DNA of 64,000 bases from Draconibacterium mangrovi_A (GCF_037646455.1 NZ_JBBIXN010000001.1:372001-436000); one strand, 5' to 3'; shown: positions 53,545 to 62,992, counted from the first letter of the stretch. The notes: generated from the letters alone by a model not told the origin. Program-made: numbers and translations.

Positions 53545-55383
53545 TCAAAGGGGAAGCTTAACACCCACCTCTTGGGCTATTTTTTTAAATCCGTCTTTGT
53601 GGTGAAGTGCATAAAAATCGGGATAAGTTATCATTACCGGGAGATCCTCGTTTTTATACTGCCTGGCAATATCAAGATACTCTAGTGCTCCCTGCTCATC
53701 GTCCACCAACATTTCAACGGATGAGATAAGAACCGGATTGCTGCAAAAGCGAGGTTCGTTATTTTTAGCATTTTCAAGGTAAAATTCAAAACAATATTGA
53801 TAGGGGTGCTCATCGTAACAATTGTATAGCTCCTGATGCCCCCTTATAATTTGTAATTGTTGCCAGGCTTCAACACCTTTTTCTGTTTCTCCTATCTGTA
53901 TGTATACAAAACCAATATTATTATATGCCCAACCATAATTCGGATACAGATCAATGACCTCTTTGTATTTTTTTATGGCGTTATCGTAGTCCCTCGCAAT
54001 GTAATAACGTTCGGCTACCAAACATCCCACTTGGGGGTTTATTGGATCGAGTTTTTCTGCTATTAGAGCTTCTTTGATGGCCTTTTTATAATCGCCGGTT
54101 ATCACGAAGTAATTCGACAAAGTTAGGTGTGCACCGGAATTACTTGGTTCAAGCTGTAGCGCCTTGTCTGCCATTTCTTTCATGGTTTCCCAATCCCAGT
54201 CGAGTTTTCCTGCCAGGTTGCCTTTTGTAACATAAGCTGCGGCTAGCGACTGATCGAGTTCCAATGCTTTATTGATGGCCAGGCGGGCATTTTCGCGATA
54301 ATTCATTTTCTCCACATTGTCGCCAATTAGCGTGTTAATTGCAAGGTAAGTTTCCGCAAGTGTTATATAAGCCGGTGCAAAATCAGGATCAATTTTCAGG
54401 GATTCGTTCAGATTTTCAACGGCGTTCATCAAAGCGTTTTTATTGATATTTTGTGTATTCCATAAATGTCGTCCCCGAAGGTAAAGATCGTAAGCTTTTG
54501 GATCTACCGAATATGTTTTTTGTTTTGAATCCGGTTCAACAACATCCGAAATTTCACCGGCAATTTCATTGGATACATTCCGGATTAATCCCAAAATATC
54601 AGTGTGATCGCGGTCATAACTGTTTTGCCAGATGTGTCTTTCTTCAGGATAAGGCTTGATCAGTTGAACCACCACACGTAGCGTGTCATCTCCGGACAAA
54701 ACTGATCCTTCGAGTAAAAGGTCGACTCCAAGTTCTTCTGCAATTTCAGAATAGAGTTTCTTTTCGTTCTTGTATTTCATGGCCGAACCGCGCGAGATTA
54801 CCCGGATCGATTCGTTACGTGCCAGTTCCAAAGTGATGGCCTCGGTAATACCGTCAGTCAGATAGTCTTTATCTTTTGACTCTGAAAAATCAAGTAATGG
54901 AAGTACAGCGATGGAGGTCAGTTCAGCGGGTGCCTTATCCTTTTTCCAAATGGTGGAATAAATTGACGCGATCAGGATTATTAAAAAGAAAAATACAACA
55001 AACAACGATTTCTGCCTGCTAAAGCCACGTTTCGTCTGAACTTCTTCGTCTGTTCCATCGTCCGAATCCTTTTTATACTCACCCGGAGTTACACCATATT
55101 GGTCAAGAAAACATTTGTTGAAATAGGACGGACTGCTAAATCCCACACGATAAGCTATTTCTGATGCGGTGAGTTCATGGTTGCCAAGTAGCTTTTTTGC
55201 TTCTGCCAACCTGATTTCGCGAATTAAGCGGTTAATCGATTTACCGGTTGCCGCCTTCACTTTGCGTAATGCCTGTGATCTGCTTAATCCCAGTTCAGCT
55301 GCCAGTTCTGATACACCAAAACTTTCTTCCTGTATTCTGTGTTGGATGATCAGCCTGACTTTATTTTTAAAATTTTCAGACAT
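53545..55383 (-). CDS. AraC-HTH, transmembrane, FlgO-like and TPR regulator
   Basis: A 612-residue one-component-like regulator. Residues 8-104 form an AraC/XylS-type HTH at the N-terminus (VSELAAELGLSRSQALRKVK, SEIAYRVGFSSPSYFNKCF). A single transmembrane helix covers 127-146 (LFVVFFFLIILIASIYS). Residues about 153-270 match the FlgO-like / adenylate cyclase N-terminal type (SIAVLPLLDFSESKD, ITEAITLELARNE). The rest (about 290-600) is TPR repeats (YINLAQTYLAIN-like, YKKAIKEALIAE, NYGWAYNNIGFVY). The order means DNA binding in the cytoplasm and FlgO/TPR in the periplasm, as in CadC-type membrane-bound activators. It is divergent in position from nothing and immediately upstream of the secreted operon, which carries the direct repeats it may bind. 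Confidence 0.85.
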   Translation of the reverse strand: MSENFKNKVRLIIQHRIQEESFGVSELAAELGLSRSQALRKVKAATGKSINRLIREIRLAEAKKLLGNHELTASEIAYRVGFSSPSYFNKCFLDQYGVTPGEYKKDSDDGTDEEVQTKRGFSRQKSLFVVFFFLIILIASIYSTIWKKDKAPAELTSIAVLPLLDFSESKDKDYLTDGITEAITLELARNESIRVISRGSAMKYKNEKKLYSEIAEELGVDLLLEGSVLSGDDTLRVVVQLIKPYPEERHIWQNSYDRDHTDILGLIRNVSNEIAGEISDVVEPDSKQKTYSVDPKAYDLYLRGRHLWNTQNINKNALMNAVENLNESLKIDPDFAPAYITLAETYLAINTLIGDNVEKMNYRENARLAINKALELDQSLAAAYVTKGNLAGKLDWDWETMKEMADKALQLEPSNSGAHLTLSNYFVITGDYKKAIKEALIAEKLDPINPQVGCLVAERYYIARDYDNAIKKYKEVIDLYPNYGWAYNNIGFVYIQIGETEKGVEAWQQLQIIRGHQELYNCYDEHPYQYCFEFYLENAKNNEPRFCSNPVLISSVEMLVDDEQGALEYLDIARQYKNEDLPVMITYPDFYALHHKDGFKKIAQEVGVKLPL

Positions 55384-55485
55384 AAGTTCAGAATAAGGTT
55401 AGTAATCAGGTTCTAAGCCAATTAAATATAGTAATTTTACAGTTAAAATGGCAACATGTCTAACTGATCATTGCAACCTGTAGCT

Positions 55486-55818
55486 ATGAAAATTAAGAAA
55501 GAACACCGATACAGATTGTTCACTTTAATTGGATTCCTGTGCTTTTTGTTTCCAGGTTATGCTTTCGTGTCCTGGGGAATAGCAGCATCTCGGGGAGATA
55601 GCATGGAAGAAAAGAGAACGATCTTTTTCCAATGGTTTCCGGAGTTTCTTCAACAGAGCAGCAGAATCTCTGTAAGCTCTATTTTCTTCTGTATTCTGGC
55701 AGTAATATTAGGTTATAGTTCAAGAAAAGTAAGTGGGAATTTTTGGAACCGCATAAATCTTCTGGTTATAGTATTAAGCCTGATACTGCTCTTCTTTAAC
55801 TTATTTTGGCTAATGTAA
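55486..55818 (+). CDS. small membrane protein of unknown function (110 aa)
   Basis: Not recognised. Start at the ATG at 55486; the frame continues to a TTG at 55471 but MKIKKEHRYRLFTLIGFLCF is a natural start. Three hydrophobic segments are visible (LFTLIGFLCFLFPGYAFV, SIFFCILAVILGYSS, LLVIVLSLILLFFNLFWL), separated by a basic loop. No motif is seen. It lies alone, convergent with the esterase gene 21 nt away. Confidence 0.6.
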   Translation: MKIKKEHRYRLFTLIGFLCFLFPGYAFVSWGIAASRGDSMEEKRTIFFQWFPEFLQQSSRISVSSIFFCILAVILGYSSRKVSGNFWNRINLLVIVLSLILLFFNLFWLM

Positions 55819-55839
55819 CTTTGTCCCGCATTAATTTAA

Positions 55840-57135
55840 TCAGCGTAAAAAAGCATTTATAAACTCCATTTTAGGTTTGTAGATCTTCTCTTCCCACTGT
55901 TTCTGAAATTCTTTTTGATCGAGATGATGGCTCCGATATGGAGTAACGAGGGTGAGCTTTTTGCCTTTAGCCTGATTAATAGCCGCATAAATCCCAAATG
56001 CCGGACAGGTATAATCGATCAAACCAATTTCGGTAACTAAAGTAGCTTTACACCCTTTTAATAAATGTGCCACGTCGAAGTAAGGATAGGTGTCAAGCAT
56101 TTTTTCGCGATCCTTTTCAAAACTGTACGGATTTGGCCAGCCTCCTGTTTCTCCGATTAATGTCCGGCCAAAATCGCACATGGCCGGAACAGTAGCCACT
56201 ACAGCGGTCACCCGATCATCCATCCCGGCGGCTGCAAGCGCTTGTCCTCCACCCTGACTTTCACCAATAATAATGATCCTTTTTCCATCCCACTCGGGCT
56301 GGGCGCAAAGGAAATCGAGCGTGCGTTGCAAGCGCAAATACATACCTCTGAAGTAATTCTTTTCAAGATTCTCGGCACCAATTTCCCAGTAGTTTTTGAG
56401 TTCCCCTTCCTGAAGATCATCGTAATATTCCTGTGCCTGTCCGTTCAGCATCCCGTGTGCATTTAAATCGAATGCAAGCGCACCCTTACCTTTTTTTGCA
56501 TATTGAATGGCCGTTGATGCTTTCGACAAACACCAATCGCCATTTACACCTGCAGCATGAACATACAGTACGATGGGTAAAGTTGCGGGATCGGCATTGG
56601 CAGGTTTGGCAAAATAACCGCGAGCCGGCTTCGGGCCGATGCAATTGAGCTCAACATCAGAACAAACAAAACCCGCTTCTATATGATCTATCCACTCCGA
56701 TTCAATTTCCATGGGAAGGTCGCGCAATGCTTTCTTTTGTGCTTTCCAGTAAGCATCAAAATCTTTAGGTCGTTGAGTCACCGGCTTAATTTGATCAGGT
56801 TCTACAATAAAACCGCTTGTACTTATTTCATCGCCAATCCGAACATGAAAAACCCCGGAAGCCGGTTTTGAAAAGCTGCCTTCAAACAAAACCTTTTTCC
56901 CAACAGGGGTAGGAATAGTCTGCCAACTTGCTGAATTCGAGTAATTCCTATTCATCTTAATTTGAATCGAGTCGGCTTCTGCTCCGCGCACTTGTACACT
57001 GACTTTAATGGATTCACCCGCCTTGTAAATGCCCGAAGCATTCGATTGAGATAAAACCACTTGTTGAGATAAAACGGGGTGTGCTAAAATGCTAAGTGCA
57101 AGAACAGCTAATAATGCCTGTAAGCTGAATTTCAT
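55840..57135 (-). CDS. CE7/AXE1-like acetylxylan esterase (cephalosporin C deacetylase family)
   Basis: A 431-residue exported esterase. Signal peptide 1-24 (ending PVLSQ), an N-terminal beta-sandwich-like region (about 25-110) and a CE7-type alpha/beta-hydrolase domain. The nucleophile Ser is in IIGESQGGGQALAAAG, the acid Asp in IGLIDYTCPAFGIYAAINQ, and the His in YRSHHLDQ. Members remove acetyl groups from xylan and other acetylated sugars; the family also uses cephalosporin C. It fits the polysaccharide lifestyle but has no glycoside hydrolase neighbours here. The N-terminal sandwich is an addition compared with the minimal CE7 enzymes. Confidence 0.82.
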   Translation of the reverse strand: MKFSLQALLAVLALSILAHPVLSQQVVLSQSNASGIYKAGESIKVSVQVRGAEADSIQIKMNRNYSNSASWQTIPTPVGKKVLFEGSFSKPASGVFHVRIGDEISTSGFIVEPDQIKPVTQRPKDFDAYWKAQKKALRDLPMEIESEWIDHIEAGFVCSDVELNCIGPKPARGYFAKPANADPATLPIVLYVHAAGVNGDWCLSKASTAIQYAKKGKGALAFDLNAHGMLNGQAQEYYDDLQEGELKNYWEIGAENLEKNYFRGMYLRLQRTLDFLCAQPEWDGKRIIIIGESQGGGQALAAAGMDDRVTAVVATVPAMCDFGRTLIGETGGWPNPYSFEKDREKMLDTYPYFDVAHLLKGCKATLVTEIGLIDYTCPAFGIYAAINQAKGKKLTLVTPYRSHHLDQKEFQKQWEEKIYKPKMEFINAFLR

Positions 57136-57229
57136 TGTTTAAAGTTTAGTATAGACCACTGAGTAAGTGCTTAAAATCTGGTTTTTCACAAAATGACGAA
57201 CTGCAGTCCCATAAAAGTAGGTGAAGTCT

Positions 57230-57436
57230 TTAGCGTTTCTTTGCTTTAATCAGCACCACGATTAATCCCAGAACACCAAGCGCGGCACTCACGATAACAG
57301 GCGTCCAATCGGCTTTACTTACTGCAACATCAACTCCAAGCGCACTAAAAGTTTCAGAATTATTAAACGCTTGAATGCCAAAATAAACCGCTCCAGCAAT
57401 TCCCAAAAAAATTAATATAAATCCAAATGTTTTCAT
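57230..57436 (-). CDS. small two-helix membrane protein (DUF3185-like)
   Basis: A 68-residue protein with two hydrophobic segments (FILIFLGIAGAVYFGIQAF and WTPVIVSAALGVLGLIVVLI) separated by a short loop, ending KAKKR on the inside. It resembles the DUF3185 type of small stress-associated inner-membrane proteins, but at this length similarity is hard to judge. It is between the esterase and the YtxH trio, which would fit envelope stress. Confidence 0.6.
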   Translation of the reverse strand: MKTFGFILIFLGIAGAVYFGIQAFNNSETFSALGVDVAVSKADWTPVIVSAALGVLGLIVVLIKAKKR

Positions 57437-57829
57437 TGTTACTTGTTTTAAAATGTGTTTTAGCTCGTTAACAAAAAACTCCCCGAATTTATAAAAAATA
57501 CTCCGTCGTTAAGGATAACCTGCTTCGTAAAATGCCGTATATATTGGCAGTAGTGCAACATTGAAATACACTTACCATCTTAATTTTATGGTTTAATAGA
57601 AATTTTAACATGAAGATGAATTCTACAACATTCACACCTAAGTGTAGAAAAAAGTCAACAGTTTTTTTCACACCTCAGTTTTGAGTTTTCTCACAATCAC
57701 CTAGTTAACAAGACATTAACACAAAGAGGTGTATTTTATCGATTTTTGGAACAGTATTTTCAAATGAATTGGCAAATATAGAAATAATTAACACACTATA
57801 TTTTATTATTAACCTTAAAAAGAAATGTC
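57437..57829. other. intergenic region upstream of the YtxH cluster
   Basis: This 393-base AT-rich stretch between two divergent genes has no open frame of note. The imperfect palindrome TTCACACCTAAGTGTAGAA is near 57633. Several TATATTTT-like sequences occur, but none has both promoter elements at proper spacing. It presumably drives both the YtxH operon and the small membrane gene. Confidence 0.45.
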
Positions 57830-58129
57830 ATGAATAAAGCAACAAGAAACGCAGTATTTGGATTTGTAGCAGGAGCAGCAGCAGGAGCACTAACCGGAAT
57901 TTTGGTAGCCCCTGAAAAAGGAACGAAAACCCGCAAAAAACTCACCAAAAAAATAAAAAGCACCTCTAAAGAGATGGCTGACGTGATTGGTGAAAAAGTG
58001 GATGAGATGAAAGACAAAGTCAACGAGGTAGTTGACGAGATGCGTCACAAGGCGGATAAAGCTGAAGAAGAAATTAAAGAAAAGGTGAACGCCAAAGCAA
58101 AAACCTCAAAAACAGCCGATAGCAACTAA
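57830..58129 (+). CDS. YtxH-like envelope stress protein
   Basis: A 99-residue YtxH-domain protein. The N-terminal glycine/alanine-rich membrane-like segment (FGFVAGAAAGALTGILVAPEKG) and APEKGTKTRKKL are diagnostic. The rest is a basic and acidic amphipathic helix (KSTSKEMADVIGEKVDEMKD), probably coiled coil. YtxH proteins are induced by general stress. It forms a trio with the holin-like gene (25 nt on) and the following 84-aa gene, which overlaps it in turn. Confidence 0.85.
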   Translation: MNKATRNAVFGFVAGAAAGALTGILVAPEKGTKTRKKLTKKIKSTSKEMADVIGEKVDEMKDKVNEVVDEMRHKADKAEEEIKEKVNAKAKTSKTADSN

Positions 58130-58154
58130 AAGAAGTTCATCATAACCTTTAAGA

Positions 58155-58520
58155 ATGAAAGATAGAATTTCAGAAAGCATAGCAGGACTTAACGACTCAG
58201 CGAAGGATTACATCAATGCCCGCCTGGATCTGTATAAGCTCCTGCTTCTAAAAAAAACCACCCAGGCGATGAGTTTCCTTTTTAGCATACTCATCGTAAT
58301 CCTGATGGCGACTGTAATACTGATTTTTGCCGGAACGGCATTCACACTGTGGTACGGAGAAACATTCAATAATTATTTAGACGGAGCTCTTATTGTTATT
58401 GGACTTTTTCTTTTTATCGCGTTACTGATAATCATTTTCAGAAAAAACATACTCAACAGGATTTTCCTAAAAAACATATCAGAGATATTGTATGAAGAAA
58501 ATGAACTCAAAAAAACATAA
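58155..58520 (+). CDS. holin superfamily III-like membrane protein (DUF1469/phage-holin 3_6)
   Basis: A 121-residue protein with an amphipathic N-terminus (ISESIAGLNDSAKDYINARLDLYKLLLLKK) and two membrane helices (SFLFSILIVILMATVILIFAG and ALIVIGLFLFIALLIIIF). This is the family called actinobacterial phage holin or DUF1469, which usually accompanies YtxH in chromosomal stress clusters and is not a sign of a prophage. It overlaps the next gene by 29 nt. Confidence 0.8.
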   Translation: MKDRISESIAGLNDSAKDYINARLDLYKLLLLKKTTQAMSFLFSILIVILMATVILIFAGTAFTLWYGETFNNYLDGALIVIGLFLFIALLIIIFRKNILNRIFLKNISEILYEENELKKT

Positions 58521-58746
58521 AATCAGATCGATTAAAAGCATGCGAGAACTGGAGCTAATTCAGGAGAATATGGAATACCAGCGCTTGCTAACCGAAAAAA
58601 AATTACTGGGTTCATCGGTGAAAATTGTTGATAATGTCACTGATGCGGTTAAAGACTGGGTATTTGAATGGGGTACATCACTCGTATTGCACTTAATACG
58701 TGGTGATAAAAAACATGAAGACAAAAAAGAAGCAGAAAGCGATTAA
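58492..58746 (+). CDS. short basic protein, third member of the YtxH trio (84 aa)
   Basis: A basic, mostly helical 84-residue protein (MKKMNSKKHKIRSIKSM, then ENMEYQRLLTEKKLLGSSVK, WVFEWGTSLVLHLIRGDKK). No signal or membrane helix. It overlaps the holin-like gene by 29 nt in a different frame, so translation is coupled. Such small proteins occur in the same position in other Bacteroidota YtxH clusters; the function is not known. Confidence 0.65.
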   Translation: MKKMNSKKHKIRSIKSMRELELIQENMEYQRLLTEKKLLGSSVKIVDNVTDAVKDWVFEWGTSLVLHLIRGDKKHEDKKEAESD

Positions 58747-58852
58747 TCTGCCACCCGATACGAAATTCTATCCTTCAATTCTCAAACCAGAAACTAGCGA
58801 GGTAAGTCCTATTCTATGAAAAAATTATAGAATGAACTAAGTTTGGTCTAAT

Positions 58853-61369
58853 TTAAAAGCTTAGCCTAAGATTGAAATTTGGAGTTATGCCAAGTGCATG
58901 CTGTGTAATTTGCTCGATTTCGTTATCGTCATTACTCCTGTAATAAATGTTGATGATATTATCGCGATCAAAAACATTCCACACCGAAAATGCGAATTCT
59001 CCTTTCATCTTTTTAAAGGTGAACCTGTATTTGGCTGAAACGTCAAACCTGATATAGTCATCAATCCGAGATTCATTGGGACTTTCATAAACAATTTCAC
59101 GGTAATCATCCAGGTTATCCTGAGCTGGTTGGGTATACGGTTTTCCTGTGCGAAAATTAAAGCCACCCGATACTTCGAATTGCCGGATCACATAGCTTCC
59201 TCCCAGAGCTAACAAATGCCTGATATCAAAATTATTTGGAAAAACCGACGGACTGAAATCCGGAAATTCATAATCGTTTTTGGCCAGTGTATAGTTGGTC
59301 CAGAAGTTGGTACGCGCAAATCGCTTGTTCACCAAAAGTTCTAAGCCTTGCGTATTATAATCGCCAATGGCATGAACCGATTGATACTGATTTTGAAAAC
59401 CTTGGCTTGAGGTAATAATTCCCGTTACATTTTTTGTATACCCTTCAAGCGACACCAGAAAATTATTGCGATTGTACTGCACTCCAAATGAAAGTTGTTT
59501 ACTCTTTAATAAAGGAACACTACTCTCGTTGGAAAGTACCCACCTTCGTTTTTCAACACCCAGAAAATCGGTCTGATAATCGATCTGCTGGGTTGTGTGC
59601 TGGTTTTTACTTTGTGCTGAAAGTTCCATCGAAAAATTCGCTCCCCATTTATAATTCAAAACCAGACCCGGTTCAAAAGAAAACTTCTCAAATTTGGTAA
59701 AGTAGCTGGCACGCAATCCTGCACGCAGGTATAAATTCCCCAAACGTTTTTTGCTTTCAGTCTCAGCATACACCGAGTGTATCCGAAGTACGTCCTTTGC
59801 GTCTCTGAAATATCCCGGATTACGAATATTATCCAGGTTCCTGATACCGACCTCCTTAAATCCATAACCACCGGAAAGCAACATTCGCTGAGCAATTTCA
59901 TGCTTCGATTCCAACTTAAGTCCCCAATCGGTTACTTCGTTTTCCTGAAGATGTTGCTCGTTTTCAAGATCAGCAATATTACGGCCATCCAGCAGGTAAT
60001 GAGAAATGTAGGCGGCAAATTCGGTAGTATTATTCGCATTCCACGAGTGGGAATACCTCAGATTCGACAATAAACTTGACTGCTTCAGGTAACTTTTTCT
60101 GATTTGCAATAACTCATCAACAGAGGCAGATTCTTCGTATTCGATGTTGTTGTTAATGTGTAAAAAGCTAAGCCGTAATTTGTCTTTCTTCGTAAAGTCA
60201 TACAGCAGTTTTCCACTCAAATCATAAAATGAAAAATCCTGAAAGCGATCTACCGGCTTATCAGATTTTTGCTGATTCAAAACCACCTCAGTATCTTCAA
60301 AAGCTCGTTCGTAATAGCTCTTATAAGTTGGCGTTAAAACCAGGTTATTTATTGAATGTCGGGCACCCAGAATCAATGAAATTTTTTGGGTTACCGGGGC
60401 TTTTACAATAAAGTCGCCGCTAATCATGTTTACTCCTACCGTGGTTTCAAATCGGTTTAGCAGGTAATCCTGCTGTTTCATATCAATTATTCCCGAAATG
60501 CCCTCATCATAACAGGCGTTGGCCCCGTTTTTTATAATTCTGGTTTGTTGAATCAAGTGCGAATTGAAAGCCGAAATCAAACCAAAAAAATGCCCGGTTT
60601 GATACATTTTAATGCCATCCCACAAAACCAGACTTTGGTCGTTTGTTCCGCCACGCGTGTTGATATCGGCTACTGTTTCATTGATGCTCTGAATTCCAGG
60701 AAGCACCTGAACAGTATGCAGTACATCGGGCTCGGCAAGCCCCGGTAAAACCTCAAGATTTCTCACATTCATCTGAATCGATCCATCGGGCAATTTAACC
60801 AATCCTTTGGCAATATAATTGATCACAACTTCGCCAATCTGCTGAAAATCCATCACCAAATTAATTGCAACCGTATCTGCAAACCACTGTTCTTTATCGA
60901 GGTAAAAATGTTTGTATCCAGTATGTCGGGCAATAACGACAGAATCGGTGGTGAAATTCACCTGTATTGAAAAATAGCCGTTTTTATCGCTTAGAGTGTA
61001 ATGGCTGTTGGTATAAATGTAGGCCCCTTCAAGAGGTTCCTTTGTATCGTTATCACGAACTACACCGAATATCCGGAATACCTGAGGTTTTCGTCGAATA
61101 GCGATATAACGTGAATCAAGACGATTAAAGACAAGGTTGGTTTGTTTCTCCAACTCTCCGAGAATCGAATCCAGGCTTTGATCATTGTTAGAAAGTTGCA
61201 CTTCGATCCCTTCTAAATTTTCATCGGCAAAGGTAAATACAACATCGAATTGCAGCTCAAGGCGTTGTAGAACAAGCTCAAGAGGTTCTTGTTTTACAGG
61301 CTGAGCAACAGACTTAATACTAACAAAAACAAGGAGGTAAATGATAAGAAGGAAATTATTTGCCCTCAA
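58853..61369 (-). CDS. TonB-dependent outer-membrane receptor of the FecA-like (STN) type
   Basis: An 838-residue TonB-dependent receptor. Signal peptide 1-22 (ending SVAQ), an STN/secretin-like domain (about 28-95, LELQFDVVFTFADENLEG), a CarboxypepD_reg sandwich (about 96-185, VRDNDTKEPLEGAYIYTN), a plug (EVLPGLAEPDVLHTVQVLPGIQS) and a 22-strand barrel to the C-terminal Phe (NFNLRLSF). The STN domain shows it signals through the FecR protein encoded directly upstream, with which it overlaps by 14 nt. It lacks a paired SusD, so it is probably a single-component importer of a small ligand rather than a PUL transporter. The ligand is unknown. Confidence 0.9.
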   Translation of the reverse strand: MRANNFLLIIYLLVFVSIKSVAQPVKQEPLELVLQRLELQFDVVFTFADENLEGIEVQLSNNDQSLDSILGELEKQTNLVFNRLDSRYIAIRRKPQVFRIFGVVRDNDTKEPLEGAYIYTNSHYTLSDKNGYFSIQVNFTTDSVVIARHTGYKHFYLDKEQWFADTVAINLVMDFQQIGEVVINYIAKGLVKLPDGSIQMNVRNLEVLPGLAEPDVLHTVQVLPGIQSINETVADINTRGGTNDQSLVLWDGIKMYQTGHFFGLISAFNSHLIQQTRIIKNGANACYDEGISGIIDMKQQDYLLNRFETTVGVNMISGDFIVKAPVTQKISLILGARHSINNLVLTPTYKSYYERAFEDTEVVLNQQKSDKPVDRFQDFSFYDLSGKLLYDFTKKDKLRLSFLHINNNIEYEESASVDELLQIRKSYLKQSSLLSNLRYSHSWNANNTTEFAAYISHYLLDGRNIADLENEQHLQENEVTDWGLKLESKHEIAQRMLLSGGYGFKEVGIRNLDNIRNPGYFRDAKDVLRIHSVYAETESKKRLGNLYLRAGLRASYFTKFEKFSFEPGLVLNYKWGANFSMELSAQSKNQHTTQQIDYQTDFLGVEKRRWVLSNESSVPLLKSKQLSFGVQYNRNNFLVSLEGYTKNVTGIITSSQGFQNQYQSVHAIGDYNTQGLELLVNKRFARTNFWTNYTLAKNDYEFPDFSPSVFPNNFDIRHLLALGGSYVIRQFEVSGGFNFRTGKPYTQPAQDNLDDYREIVYESPNESRIDDYIRFDVSAKYRFTFKKMKGEFAFSVWNVFDRDNIINIYYRSNDDNEIEQITQHALGITPNFNLRLSF

Positions 61370-62273
61370 AAGATAATACTATTTTATTCCCATTAATCTG
61401 GTAGTCCAAATTAACAGGAAATGTTATCGACTCCAAAGCAATATTAAGATTTTCGTGCGAAAAACTGCCTGTAAAGAGCTGATTTAAATCAACACCTTCA
61501 GCCTTAACCGATACCTGGTATTGTCTTTCCAATTCCTTTAAAACATATTGCAAAGGAACACTCTTAAAACTGCTCTCGCCGCTTAACCATTCCGGTTCCG
61601 ATTGGCTTGAAATAGTGTAATTATCTTCTTTATTGTCGATTATTCGAAATGCCGACTGTGGCTCCAAAACAACTGAATGCTGCCCGGTAACCACCTGAAC
61701 GGAACCACTGTAACAAATAACTTCGTAATATTTCTTCCGGTCTTCTACTTCGAATTCAGTGCCTAAAACAGTAACGGTGCCCTGCCCGGTTTTAACTTTG
61801 AACTGCGATCCCTTTTTTACCGTAAAAAATGCATCACCCTGCAATTCTACTTTTCGATCATTTTCCCAACCCGATTTGTTGTAACGGATGCGTGAATCGG
61901 CATTCAACAAAACAAAAGATGAATCGGGTAGAAAAATTTCAGTTTGGTCCGCAATCCAACCGTTGCCGTTACCTGTATTGCTACCCCTATCGAAAACAAA
62001 GTACCCCAGTAATACAACAAAAACCAGAACTGCAGCTACCTTTAATACCGGACTTATTCGCTGATAAAGCGAAATTTCACGATTTGTTTTCAGGTGTTTT
62101 CCTTCGAACTTCCGGTATTCTTTTTCTGCATTATAAGGCGGTGCTGCAAACTTATTCACGGCATCCATCAGCCGGCGCATCTCGGCAAACTCATCAGAAC
62201 TTTCAAAATCCTTTCGTTCGGAATCCGTAAGTTCGCCTTTCAGCCACTTCCTTATTTTGTCATTTCGATCCAT
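61356..62273 (-). CDS. FecR-family anti-sigma regulator
   Basis: A 305-residue anti-sigma factor. The cytoplasmic N-terminus (MDRNDKIRKWLKGELTDSERK) is followed by a single membrane helix (about 77-94, LKVAAVLVFVVLLGYFVF), a FecR domain (TVKKGSQFKVKTGQGTVTVLGTEFEV, VEDRKKYYEVICYSGSVQV) and a C-terminal DUF4974 / secretin-type domain (VPLQYVLKELERQYQVSVKAEG). It transmits the signal of the TonB receptor across the envelope to the ECF sigma factor encoded 51 nt upstream. It overlaps the receptor gene by 14 nt. Confidence 0.9.
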   Translation of the reverse strand: MDRNDKIRKWLKGELTDSERKDFESSDEFAEMRRLMDAVNKFAAPPYNAEKEYRKFEGKHLKTNREISLYQRISPVLKVAAVLVFVVLLGYFVFDRGSNTGNGNGWIADQTEIFLPDSSFVLLNADSRIRYNKSGWENDRKVELQGDAFFTVKKGSQFKVKTGQGTVTVLGTEFEVEDRKKYYEVICYSGSVQVVTGQHSVVLEPQSAFRIIDNKEDNYTISSQSEPEWLSGESSFKSVPLQYVLKELERQYQVSVKAEGVDLNQLFTGSFSHENLNIALESITFPVNLDYQINGNKIVLSFEGK

Positions 62274-62324
62274 GCCTTCAATTAATAAACAGATTCATAC
62301 ATTAAGTTCCTACCTCAATTATGC

Positions 62325-62855
62325 TTAAATCTTTTTAAGCTCCACTTTTTCCTTTAAAACCTTTAGAGCCGTATAAATACGTTTTTCTACTGCTTTGCGC
62401 GATATTCCTAACATATCGGCTATTTCCTGGTGTTTTTTCCCTTCAATCCGGTTAAGCAAAAATGTTACTCGCTGATCTTCGCTTAATTCTTCAATTGCTT
62501 TCTGTAAACGATCGTTGTATTCCTTCTCCTCCAATAAAAACTCCGGGGATTCATTGGTATAATCTTTCGTGTTCTGCTGGCGATAACTGAGTACGGTCTT
62601 CTTTCGCGAAATTGAATTGAGCATTTCATTATTAGCAACCGTAAACAAATATGATTTTGCTTTTTCGGGCGTAACCTTGTCACAATTCTGCCAAAGCTTT
62701 TCAAAAGCTACCTGAACAATGTCTTGCGGTGCATTATTTTCGCCGAACTTATAATACAGGAAGTCATGCAAATCTTTCGAGTACGTCATGAACAAATCTT
62801 TGAAGACCTTTTCATTACAAACATTTTCAACACTCTTCTCTCGGCTCATTGTCAA
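62325..62855 (-). CDS. ECF RNA polymerase sigma factor
   Basis: A 176-residue sigma-70 of the extracytoplasmic function type. Region 2 (FMTYSKDLHDFLYYKFGENNAPQDIVQVAFEKLWQN, VANNEMLNSISR) and region 4 (LSEDQRVTFLLNRIEGKKHQEIADMLGISRKAVEKRIYTAL) are complete. It starts at the ATG at 62855, or the internal ATG at residue 3. It is the first gene of the sigma-FecR-TonB operon. Sigma factors of this arrangement activate their own receptor operon when the ligand binds. Confidence 0.92.
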   Translation of the reverse strand: MTMSREKSVENVCNEKVFKDLFMTYSKDLHDFLYYKFGENNAPQDIVQVAFEKLWQNCDKVTPEKAKSYLFTVANNEMLNSISRKKTVLSYRQQNTKDYTNESPEFLLEEKEYNDRLQKAIEELSEDQRVTFLLNRIEGKKHQEIADMLGISRKAVEKRIYTALKVLKEKVELKKI

Positions 62856-62992
62856 TCAATTACACTGATTTATGCTTCCTTCTTACGCAAGATTATAAAA
62901 AAAATCAAACAATTCAGGTAGGAGATTTAGAAATCCATCTGTTTTATTTGCGAAAGCACAGTTATTGAAAACAATTTTTAGTTGATAAAGGT

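Noticed and set aside
53545..55383. Hybrid two-component system typical of polysaccharide loci
   Set aside because: The AraC domain is N-terminal, and there is no histidine kinase, receiver or Reg_prop propeller; the extracytoplasmic part is FlgO-like and TPR.
58155..58520. Prophage holin
   Set aside because: The holin-like membrane protein is in a YtxH stress trio, with no lysin, tail or other phage gene nearby.
58811..58833. Terminator between the YtxH trio and the TonB receptor gene
   Set aside because: ATTCTAT/ATAGAAT is a weak AT-only inverted repeat without a following T run, so it was not listed as a terminator.
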